Source of the DNA: Lachnospiraceae bacterium
GTDB taxonomy: Bacteria; Bacillota; Clostridia; Lachnospirales; Lachnospiraceae
Length of the DNA: 16,580 nucleotides
Assembly: GCA_900770325.1 (NCBI GenBank)
Contig: CAAGKE010000230.1
Coordinates: 1 to 16,580, forward strand
Direction: 5' to 3'
Positions 1 through 7,600 of the stretch are shown here, piece by piece. Positions within the stretch are counted from its first letter, which is position 1. Every line of letters starts with the position of its first letter. The notes below the pieces were generated by a model. It made no database searches. It was not told the origin of the DNA and was given only the letters and a program-made list of their open reading frames with translations. The position numbers and the translations under genes are program-made.

Positions 1-210
1 CCGGTCGGAATTCTGCAGGGAACCGTTACGATTCTCGCATCGATTGCGGCGCCTTTAATGACCGATACCGCAATGGCCAATCTTTCCTATGTGGGCAATA
101 TTCTGATTGCCTGCGTCGGCGTCAATCTTCTGTTTCCCAACAAGATCTCGGTCGCAAATATGTTACCCAGCCTGATCGTTGCGATTGTATGGGCATTTCT
201 GCCGCTCTGA
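1..210 (+). CDS. DUF554 family membrane protein, C-terminal fragment
   Basis: This is an open frame from the first base of the window to TGA at 208-210, giving 69 residues. The gene starts outside the window. The residues include GILQG, then SYVGNILIACVGVNLL, then a Pro-rich SVANMLPSLIVAIVW segment. This pattern (Gly-rich helix, GN-ILI--GxNLL, xVANMLPxL) is what I know from the end of DUF554 (YdfK-like) integral membrane proteins. About two hydrophobic segments are visible. The function of the family is not firmly established and nothing here adds to it. The gene is on the strand opposite to most of the window, and no obvious terminator follows it. Confidence 0.7.
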   Translation, partial: PVGILQGTVTILASIAAPLMTDTAMANLSYVGNILIACVGVNLLFPNKISVANMLPSLIVAIVWAFLPL

Positions 211-442
211 CTGGAAAGCGTACAGGGAGCGCTTGGCACATATGAACGGACCTGTTTTTATGAAAGATCGTCCGCTCTGCACAGCAAAAGCTGACTGGCG
301 GGGCTGATTGCTTATGCAAAGACAAAGGGAGTGCAACCATCAGAACTGCCAACGAAGAAAAAGCCCTTTTCGTAGAAGGCGGAATCAGCCATCTTCACGA
401 TCCTGGACTCTGGTCAAGCAAGTCGATTAGATTGCTATGAGA
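211..442. other. Intergenic stretch without a recognisable gene
   Basis: Between the DUF554 stop and the antitoxin promoter I see no supported gene. A minus-strand open frame at 122-352 has no family resemblance and overlaps the DUF554 end, so I treat it as chance. Weak stems occur (216-220 with 230-234; 247-251 with 270-274) but neither is followed by a T run. Confidence 0.5.
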
Positions 443-471
443 TTGCTTAACGCATGCGTTTTGCATATACT
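443..471 (+). promoter_or_regulatory. Promoter of the antitoxin gene with a palindromic operator
   Basis: The sequence shows TTGCTT at 443-448 and TATACT at 466-471 with a 17-nt spacer, a good sigma-A-type promoter. The spacer contains the perfect 12-bp palindrome AACGCATGCGTT at 449-460. RelB/DinJ antitoxins are ribbon-helix-helix dimers that repress their own operon by binding palindromes in the promoter, so this is a plausible autoregulatory operator. The ribosome binding site AGGAGG (476-481) lies 11 nt before the ATG at 493. Confidence 0.65.
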
Positions 472-492
472 GGCTAGGAGGAGAGCTGAGCT

Positions 493-777
493 ATGACAAG
501 AGCCAATTCAAAAACATCAAATGTTTATACTCGCGTCGATCCGGAAACAAAAGCACAGGCAGAAATGATTCTAACCCAGCTCGGGATACCAATGTCCAAT
601 GCTATTGGCATGTTCTTGAAGCAGGTTGTTCTTCATAGAGGTATTCCGTTCAACATGACGCTCCCTGATACCAAGCCAATCGCAGCTGGTGCCTTAACGA
701 AAGAACAAAGTCATGACCACCAGCTCTGCTGGTGGTTTGCGCAAATCCCTCCGGGATTCATTTCTCCCATCGCCTAA
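493..777 (+). CDS. RelB/DinJ-family antitoxin with IS-derived C-terminus, toxin missing
   Basis: The 94-residue frame begins with an RHH-type antitoxin domain: VYTRVDPETKAQAEMILTQLG, then SNAIGMFLKQVV, then HRGIPFNM (residues ~11-55). This matches the DinJ/RelB pattern RVD-x-KxxA---L--LG--xS-Ai--FL-q----xgiPF. Such proteins bind promoter DNA through the N-terminus and neutralise a YafQ/RelE-type RNase through the C-terminus. Here the last ~20 residues (from about SHDHQLCWW) are encoded by the hairpin-rich right end of the IS200-like element, so the natural C-terminus is lost or replaced. No RelE/YafQ toxin follows; the next gene is tnpA on the other strand. It may still bind its operator, but it is an orphan. 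Start chosen from the AGGAGG at 476-481. Confidence 0.75.
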   Translation: MTRANSKTSNVYTRVDPETKAQAEMILTQLGIPMSNAIGMFLKQVVLHRGIPFNMTLPDTKPIAAGALTKEQSHDHQLCWWFAQIPPGFISPIA

Positions 778-828
778 AGGCGAGGTCTAGTCGACCGTTT
801 TCTTACAGGCAGCTTCCTAAAGGAAGCT
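719..828. repeat. Right-end foldback hairpins of the IS200-like element
   Basis: There are four perfect short inverted repeats in a row: CCACCAG/CTGGTGG at 719-737, AATCCC/GGGATT at 744-758, CGCCT/AGGCG at 771-782 and AGCTTCCT/AGGAAGCT at 811-828. The outermost is the likely hairpin that TnpA recognises at the right end. The innermost touches the tnpA stop codon and could slow or end transcription in either direction, but no T run follows it. Confidence 0.7.
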
Positions 829-1238
829 TATCCTTCGATACGATCTGAGTTCTCCTGTTCCGCTATATATTTCTTGATTGTCTCTTCGTTCACGTTTCCA
901 ACTGTTTCGCAATAGTACCCTCGCGCCCAGAAATGCCGTCCGTATTTGTCCCGCCTATCCGGATGCCGATCAAAAATCATCAGTGAACTCTTTCCTTTGA
1001 TTCGTGACATTGCTGTCGAAATGCTGATCTTTGGCGGAACTGATATGTACATATGTACGTGATCGCTGCATACTGCACCTTTGATTAGTCTGATGCCTTC
1101 TATTTCACATACTCTGCGAAGGATTTCGACAACATCCTGTCTCAGTTCCCCATACATTTTCTTACGCCGGTATTTGGGGATAAACACCACATGGTAAGTA
1201 CAGTTGTATTTCGTATGTGCTAAACTTTGATTGTCCAT
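828..1238 (-). CDS. tnpA: IS200/IS605-family TnpA transposase (HUH, Y1)
   Basis: This 136-residue protein is a single-strand DNA transposase that acts as a dimer on the hairpin ends of its element. Visible hallmarks are the N-terminal YHVVFIPKYRRK stretch (15-26), the HUH metal-binding motif as H60-V61-H62 in DHVHMYISVPP, the FWARGYYCETVGNV block (103-116), and the catalytic tyrosine Y124 with Q128 in the IKKYIAEQE helix. The length is close to that of IS200-type TnpA (about 130-155 residues), with a short C-terminal tail, and no disruption is visible, so it may be active. The ATG at 1238 is preceded by an AAGGGAG-like ribosome binding site. Confidence 0.93.
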   Translation of the reverse strand: MDNQSLAHTKYNCTYHVVFIPKYRRKKMYGELRQDVVEILRRVCEIEGIRLIKGAVCSDHVHMYISVPPKISISTAMSRIKGKSSLMIFDRHPDRRDKYGRHFWARGYYCETVGNVNEETIKKYIAEQENSDRIEG

Positions 1239-1344
1239 TGGACTCCCTTGCCTTTCTATGACTGTGGTTGACTAGACCCACTTTCATGATAAAGCAAGGT
1301 TTTTATTTTGATACTCCTCTCAAAGCTACTGTTTATTCCGTTCG

Positions 1345-1380
1345 CCCCACTTCAAGTGGGGGATTAATGGTTGGGCCATT
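1345..1380. repeat. Left-end foldback hairpins of the IS200-like element
   Basis: A perfect stem CCCCACTT/AAGTGGGG with a one-base loop occupies 1345-1361. A second, AATGG/CCATT, lies at 1366-1380. They sit upstream of tnpA and just inside the border with the interrupted nuclease gene. This is the place and type of structure TnpA proteins recognise at the left end of IS200/IS605 elements. Confidence 0.65.
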
Positions 1381-1384
1381 CAAT

Positions 1385-2119
1385 ATTATAAAAAACAAGA
1401 TCAATAAAATAATCCTCGGTTTAGGTTACTATATGCTGCTGTCTTGCCACAAAGGCAAAGCCCCGTCCCATCTCCATCAGGAAATCACGGATATGTGAGA
1501 GAATGGCGGATTCCAGATCCGTCTCAAGATAAGTGTCCTCATCCTTGAAGCCAAGGAACTCTGCTATTACCGGGCTCTTAATAAGTTCATAAGACGTTTT
1601 TTGGTAGGGCTCGGTGAGATGCTTCATCTCCGCTATCACCGCATCCTTTTTCGGAGACTTTAATAGCCTGTAATAATACTGGGTACTGATATTGCGATCT
1701 AAAGTACGCGAACTCCAGCCTTCCTGAGACGCCTCGCGCAAATACCAAAGACGCGCTTTTTCATCTTTGACTCGAAGCAGCGAACGAAAATGGGTCCAAG
1801 TGAGATTTGGTACGCACGCGTGCCAAATCTCATGTTCTGGAAACATGATGAAAAACTGCCTGTAATTTCGCAGATTTCTGGCAGTGAATCCTGCTCCGAA
1901 TTCTGCCGTCAAATCATCAGCAAGGTTATTTAAAAGCTCCGTCCCATACTTAGCTCTCTCTGCTCCGCCCTGTTCTTCTTCAACAATTCGGCGTCCGATG
2001 TTCCAGTACAATTCCACCATTGCATCGCTGATCGATTGATATACAGCCTTGCGCCCATCAGAGATAAGTGATTCTAAATCACTCACCAAAGAGCGGTAGG
2101 AACTCAATTGATTATTCAT
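1385..2119 (-). pseudogene. YhcG/DUF1016 PDDEXK nuclease, broken by a stop codon and IS junction
   Basis: The frame starts with ATG at 2119 (AGGAAGG upstream, and TGATG overlap with the mod stop) and gives 232 residues to TAA at 1421-1423. It has the DUF1016 N-terminal domain (~12-150; ELYWNIGRRI, ARNLRNYRQFF, LTWTHFRSLLRV) and the start of the C-terminal nuclease domain (SPVIAEFLGF, GFAFVARQQHIVT). Past the TAA the same frame continues with TEDYFIDLVFYN, the conserved family sequence around the first catalytic Asp, and then ends at the IS border. The family is normally about 340-380 residues, so roughly the last third, including the remaining PDDEXK residues and DLKT-like motif, is missing. 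YhcG proteins often accompany restriction-modification operons. This copy cannot encode an intact nuclease. Confidence 0.87.
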
Positions 2120-3993
2120 CAAAGAACCTTCCTAACCGTATCAGAGCTATAAGTATCAAAGATCTGTTCAAAGTTTGCCGCAACACTGTCATCAGCCATG
2201 GAGTTATCACGGAACACAGCATAGTGTGGACGATCCTTTGCGATAGCAGTGACAACGTTTTCTGTCACATTTTCGTCAAAGCACGCAATCAGATATCCGC
2301 CGTCAACGAAGAAGACTTTCTTTCCTTCAATCTCTTTCTGCTCAATCTTTGCTGAAAGTGTAATGCCCAAATCAAGCATTACCTGGATCAAAAGATCTTC
2401 AGGCGTGCGATCTTCTTTGATATTAAACACGAGCTCGTCCATGTCTATCCGCTTAGTATCAGTAGGGCGATAGTACACATCCTTCATGTTGGAAGAATCC
2501 ACCTTAAAACAACGGAAGCCGTAGTCAATATCAGCACCAGTTTCTTCCCTGATTTTCTTTCCTGCACGGCGAATCCGTTCTTCACCAATATCACAGATTG
2601 TTTTGTAGCCAGCTTTATACGCTTCTTCCTCCTCATCTGTAATTTCAGGAATTTGAACCATAATATATTTCCGGTTTTTCCTGTCTTTAGCATTAATATT
2701 CATTACAGCATGGGCAGTAGTTGCAGAACCAGAAAAGAAATCTACAATCAAGTCATTTCTATCTGTCGAAATTTCTATGATATTTTGTATCAATTTTACC
2801 GGTTTAGGATTTGAAAATAATTTAGCAACACCGAACAATTGTTTTTGCTCGGCGGTCGCATCGGAATTCATTCCTTTATCATCCCACCAAGATTCCGCAC
2901 GTATTTTTCCATATTGTCTATCTATTGCAAAAACTTTCTGAACCGGTCTTGAATTGCCATTTTTTCCAAAAATAATCCTGCCATCCTTGATTCTTCTATT
3001 AACTTCTGCTTCATTGAACACCCAGTATCTTCCAGATGGCGGAAAAAACTTTTCCCCTGTCAAAGGATTTTCTATAGGAAAATATGGGCCTTTATGATTT
3101 GCCGAAAGATCTGTGGTCGTCCAAGGCCCTCTTGGATCATTATCAGGATTAGAAAACCTCTCATTAATAAACGCGTCCGAAACAGGATAACCCATATCGA
3201 CTATTGAGTTCATGTTTTTTGCATAACACAAAATATAATCATGTACTGGTGGCAAAAAACCGATATTATTGCCATTCGTTTTTTTCTTCCATAGAATTAT
3301 GCCAACAAAATTACTATGGCCAAAAATTTCATCACAGCATTTTCTTAAGTTATCCACCTCGTTATCATTAATAGATATAAAAATGGTGCCATTCTCCGCA
3401 AGCAAATCTTTAGATAGCTTAATCCTTGGAAAAATCATGTTTAGCCAATCAGTATGAAAGCGTCCATTTCCCTCATTATTCTGAACTAATTGATTTCCCT
3501 CTTGGTCAATTTGTCCACTGTTCATGGCATAATCTTTTGATTTTTGTGAAAAATCATCCTCATAGATAAAATCATTGCCTGTATTATAGGGAGGATCAAT
3601 ATATATCATTTTTACTTTTCCAAGATATGTCTCTTGAAGAAGCTTTAGTGCATCGAGGTTATCGCCTTCGATATAGATATTCTCAGAGTCAGTGCCCCCC
3701 GGAGTTCCATCTTTGCCGACAGATTTTTCTTTCTCAAATCTGAGTGTCTTCGCAATTGGCTGATTGGCAAGGACAACTGATTTTCTCTTATCCGGCCATG
3801 TAAACTGATAACGTTCCTGTCCATCGTCTACGACTTTTGTGTTGATTTCCTGCATCAGGACATCTTTATCAATAGCGCGGACAACATTACCTTCATCATC
3901 AACTGTCTCTGTTACTGCGTCCGGGAATAGAGCTGCGAGTTTCTTGTAATTTTCCTCAGCAAGATCAGGCGTATGCATCTTAAGCTTTTCCAT
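2119..3993 (-). CDS. mod: Type III-like site-specific DNA (adenine-N6) methyltransferase, Mod
   Basis: This 624-residue protein transfers methyl from SAM to a specific adenine and would protect host DNA or mark self. Beta-class motif order is visible: catalytic motif IV DPPYNTGNDF at 133-142, a central region with target-recognition potential (~230-390), and SAM-binding motif I DFFSGSATTAHAV at 418-430. The C-terminal ~170 residues resemble the type III Mod tail. The start is ATG 3993 with GGAGGAG just upstream; a longer open frame to 4086 would only add a basic tail that overlaps DUF4391. It overlaps the DUF4391 gene by 14 nt and its TGA overlaps the yhcG ATG (TGATG), so translation is probably coupled. 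The third-position AT bias is stronger in the central region, as is common for horizontally exchanged recognition domains. The recognition sequence cannot be predicted. Confidence 0.92.
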   Translation of the reverse strand: MEKLKMHTPDLAEENYKKLAALFPDAVTETVDDEGNVVRAIDKDVLMQEINTKVVDDGQERYQFTWPDKRKSVVLANQPIAKTLRFEKEKSVGKDGTPGGTDSENIYIEGDNLDALKLLQETYLGKVKMIYIDPPYNTGNDFIYEDDFSQKSKDYAMNSGQIDQEGNQLVQNNEGNGRFHTDWLNMIFPRIKLSKDLLAENGTIFISINDNEVDNLRKCCDEIFGHSNFVGIILWKKKTNGNNIGFLPPVHDYILCYAKNMNSIVDMGYPVSDAFINERFSNPDNDPRGPWTTTDLSANHKGPYFPIENPLTGEKFFPPSGRYWVFNEAEVNRRIKDGRIIFGKNGNSRPVQKVFAIDRQYGKIRAESWWDDKGMNSDATAEQKQLFGVAKLFSNPKPVKLIQNIIEISTDRNDLIVDFFSGSATTAHAVMNINAKDRKNRKYIMVQIPEITDEEEEAYKAGYKTICDIGEERIRRAGKKIREETGADIDYGFRCFKVDSSNMKDVYYRPTDTKRIDMDELVFNIKEDRTPEDLLIQVMLDLGITLSAKIEQKEIEGKKVFFVDGGYLIACFDENVTENVVTAIAKDRPHYAVFRDNSMADDSVAANFEQIFDTYSSDTVRKVL

Positions 3994-4612
3994 GAGTAAT
4001 CTCCTCCAATTGCTTTTTATATTCCTGAAGCTTTGTATATAGTTCAAACTTCTTCTTCGGCTGCTGTTCTTTCCAGCTGGCCGCATCAGTTATTTTTATC
4101 AACTTGTTCAATTGATTGATTTCATCCTGCATCGTCAACTGCTGATCAAGCGTCAGATCATTTCGTTTCAACACATCTTCCGATGTAATGGCAACCTGAC
4201 GAACGAGATTATCCCAGATCTCATCAAGTGTATTGCCTGAGAGCGAAAGTGAAACATCTGCTTCTTTAGCCCACTGTGTACTGTACAATTTGCCGCGATA
4301 CACAATAAACTGCCGCATATCTTCATATGCAAGCATAAACACCAGCTTATGAGGATTCTGTTTCGCAATGGCTTCTACAATCTTCCCATCAAAATTCTGT
4401 TTCTTCAGCTTGATCGTGAGAAGAAGGATTTCCTTGATCTTCGAGCTCTTCGCCAGATTCAGATTCTCTTTTGTAAGACTGTTTGCCACTACGATGGTGT
4501 CTACGTCAGATACAAATCTGTCCTTCAATGCCTGAGACAGAATGAGATGCTTATAAAACGCTTCTTTCGGCATCCGCCGCCGCACCACAGTGCTTTCAGG
4601 AAAATCTATCAT
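3980..4612 (-). CDS. DUF4391 domain protein of a methyltransferase/helicase defence operon
   Basis: The protein has 210 residues. From memory of the family it is a DUF4391 protein, a group repeatedly found between a helicase and a Mod-type methyltransferase. Visible traits: N-terminal STVVRRRMPKEAFYKHL, a central alpha/beta region with DTIVVANSLTKENLNL and ILLLTIKLKK, an IVYRGKLYSTQW segment, and a charged helical C-terminus (~145-208) likely to form a coiled coil. No catalytic motif is evident, so a structural or adaptor role is inferred. Its ATG directly follows the helicase TGA (TGAATG) and its 3' end overlaps mod, which supports function as part of one complex. Confidence 0.8.
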   Translation of the reverse strand: MIDFPESTVVRRRMPKEAFYKHLILSQALKDRFVSDVDTIVVANSLTKENLNLAKSSKIKEILLLTIKLKKQNFDGKIVEAIAKQNPHKLVFMLAYEDMRQFIVYRGKLYSTQWAKEADVSLSLSGNTLDEIWDNLVRQVAITSEDVLKRNDLTLDQQLTMQDEINQLNKLIKITDAASWKEQQPKKKFELYTKLQEYKKQLEEITHGKA

Positions 4613-7600
4613 TCACTTCACCACCATAAAACAGATCAATTCAAAATCCTCAAGCCCGGAGAAGCCTCCCGACTGAAATGTCGTCTCTCCCGCAGAAAAG
4701 AAGCTGTCAATATCTTCTTCATCCTTTGCGTCAATGATCGATCCGATCGCAGCTTCAAGGAGCTTTGATACCTTGCCCATGTTCCGGCCATCTTTGGTTT
4801 CCTTATTAAAGGCTCTGCAAAGATTCCGATCCGGTTCTGATTTTCCTCTTGCAAGATGCCGCATCTCGTCCAGCATATCCTTTGGCTGAAGATGATTCGT
4901 AATGATCTCTCCATCAGTACCGACATAAACCAGATAGAACGGATGAAGCCGATTCTGATTCTTGATGTTGATTTTCGCATTCACATTTTTCAACACAAAG
5001 ATCACACCCGGCTTTTCGCCATGAACAACCGCATGAATGCCCAGGGGAATATGATCAATATCTCTGTGCTCTTTCATATACCCAAGAAGATCCATGCGGA
5101 AATCATTCAGTCCAAGATCTGTTATGGAGACGCCATTTGTCATATCCTCAAGATCAACAACTTCACTCTGCAGTTTCTTGAGCTGTTCCTTGCGATATTC
5201 CAAATCTCCTTTTTCATCCGGATTGATCAGGTCATCATCACCGGTTGATGTCATGACTGAAATCCGCATCCTGGTTTCTACTCTCGCCTTCAGATTGATG
5301 TATTCATCCAGCGTCAGATCCGGCCAAAAGTTCACAAGCTGAATCACCTTGTTCTTACTGCCAATTCGATCAATCCGACCAAATCTCTGAATGATCCTTA
5401 CCGGATTCCAGTGAATGTCATAGTTAATGCAGTAGTCACAGTCCTGAAGATTCTGCCCCTCAGATATACAGTCCGTACCAATCAGAATATCGATGTTATT
5501 GTTCTTATCCTGCGGATACAAAACATCTCTGTCTTTGGACATAGGAGAGAAGCAGGTCAGTACATGATTCATCTCCGCCCGGAAGCCCGGAATCGTCGTT
5601 CTGCCAATCTCATTTCCCGTAACTAACGCGGTGTTTAATCCCAGCTGCTTTGCCTTTGGCGCAATATTCTCATACAGATACTCTGCAGTATCCGCAAATG
5701 CAGTAAAGATCAGTATCTTCTTGTTTCCAGGGTTAATTGGATGAGCTTCCTTTTCCTGAATAACCCTGATAAGCTGATTCAGCTTATAGTCATATTCCGG
5801 CGTAATATCTTCAACCATCCCGATCAGAACAGAGAGCGTATCAAGATCTGCCTCAATGTCTCTCTGCCACGAAATGTAGTCCATATCGTGCAGATCGATC
5901 TGAACCTTCTTTCCGATTGAGAAGAAATCCGTATTTTGATCATCACCGTCAAATTCAGCAGCTTCCCCGGACAGATCCGTCATCTCATCAAGATTACCGG
6001 TCCCATTTTTGGCGAAGTTTTTTATGACACGGTCCGTATCATCCAGATACTGATACACACGCCGCACCGTCAAAAGAAACGAGTGAACCGAGCTCTCCAT
6101 TCGCTTCAGCAGATTGATACTCATCAAGCGCTGGATACCAACTTCACGCCCCTTACGGAAATTCTCAGTTTCCTCTTCCGAAAGATACTTAGAAAGCTTG
6201 CTGGGAAGAACGAACTGTGTCGGTGTATAGATCGTTAACTTCAGATTATTCAGGCACTCATAAACCTCTTTATAGTTGATGGCATCCTTCTTATCCGTCA
6301 GCTTCGGATAAAGAGAAATTGGTTTATTGCGTCTCGGAAAGTCACCGATATCTTTCGTATCGTAATACGTCTGAATATGCCGGCGCGACCTGGCGATTGT
6401 CACTGCATCCAGAACCTCAAAGAAATCAAAATCCAGCTTTGATAAAAGATTCTGTGTCGTTCTTTCTTTCTCTGGATACTTACACCACGCGTTATAAACT
6501 GTCTGTGCCTGACGGAAAATAGTGTCGATATCTGATTTTGTGTTCAGCTTATCGTTGATTTCCTTCGGATTTCCTTCATATGCCAAAGCAAGCTGATTGC
6601 GCAGATCATAAAAGCGATTATTAACCGGAGTCGCCGATAACATCAGCACCTTGGTACGAACACCCGTTTTGATCACACGGTTCATTAAACGCATATAGCG
6701 ATTTTCTTTCTCACCGCCATGCGAATTAGTTCCATTGCCGTTTCTAAAATTATGGCTCTCATCGATCACCACCAGATCATAGTTTCCCCAGTTGATGCGA
6801 TCGATCGGAAGGCCAATCGGCGTCATTCCTCCGTTTCTCGAAAGGTCCGTATGGTAGAGCACATCATAACGAAAACGATCCGCAGCCAGAGGATTATTGA
6901 CAAGATTGCCCCGATAAGTCATCCAGTTCTCAGTCAGCTTCTTCGGGCACAGCACAAGAACGTTCTTATTTCTGCCTTCGTAATACTTAATGACTGCCAA
7001 AGCAGTAAACGTCTTACCCAGACCAACGCTGTCCGCAAGAATACAGCCGTCATACTGCTCAAGCTTATTGATTATTCCAAGAGCCGCATCCTTCTGGAAA
7101 TTGTAAAGCTTATTCCAGATCACACTGTCCTGGAATCCTGTCGCCTCATTCGGAAGCACGTCCTCAGATATATCATCCAGAAACCCGCTGAAGATGTTGT
7201 ACAGCGTCATGAAATAGATCAGCTCCGGAGTGTTCTCCTGATATACCGTGCCGATCATCTCAATAACATCATTCGTCACATCAGTCAGTTTCTCTTTATC
7301 ATTCCAGACGTCTTCAAAGAGGCTTAAGAACTCCTTGCTCGCAGGATTCTCAAACCTCGTCACCATATTGCTGATGTTATTTCCACGCTCACATCCAAGG
7401 TCAACAGCCGTAAAGGAGTTCATCGGCATATAGGTATACGAATCCTCCGGATTCTCAACCACAAGGAAATTATTCATTCCTTCCCTTGTCGTATTGGATT
7501 TGAAAGACGCCTTTCTGCGAATCCAGTCCGCACACTCCTTGGCGACCGCCTTTTGTTTCAGCTCATTCCGTAGCCGCACCTCAAACTCTGTACCATACAG

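Larger units (their letters stand above)
708..1384 (-). mobile_element. IS200/IS605-family insertion sequence (tnpA only)
   Basis: A single HUH/Y1 transposase gene on the minus strand is flanked by foldback ends, as expected for IS200-type elements, which lack terminal inverted repeats and do not duplicate the target. The left end (upstream of tnpA, at the right of the window) has a perfect hairpin at 1345-1361. The right end has one at 719-737. The right border is fixed to about 1384/1385 because the adjacent nuclease gene can be read in frame up to codon 1385-1387. The other border is placed at ~705-718 only by the start of the hairpin zone and may be off by about ten bases. No accessory tnpB is present. 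The two flanks belong to different genes. Confidence 0.8.

Noticed and set aside
122..352. Minus-strand 76-codon open frame
   Set aside because: It overlaps the end of the DUF554 gene on the opposite strand and has no protein-like motif or ribosome binding site.
1268..1498. Plus-strand small open frame across the IS border
   Set aside because: It spans the IS left-end hairpins and the antisense of the broken nuclease gene; no family match.
4349..4768. Plus-strand 139-codon open frame
   Set aside because: It lies entirely opposite the DUF4391 and helicase genes, which have clear family motifs; no ribosome binding site or recognisable domain.
6719..7327. Plus-strand 202-codon open frame opposite the helicase
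   Set aside because: It is antisense to the conserved Walker A and DESH region of the helicase; the composition looks like a mirror of that gene rather than a real protein.
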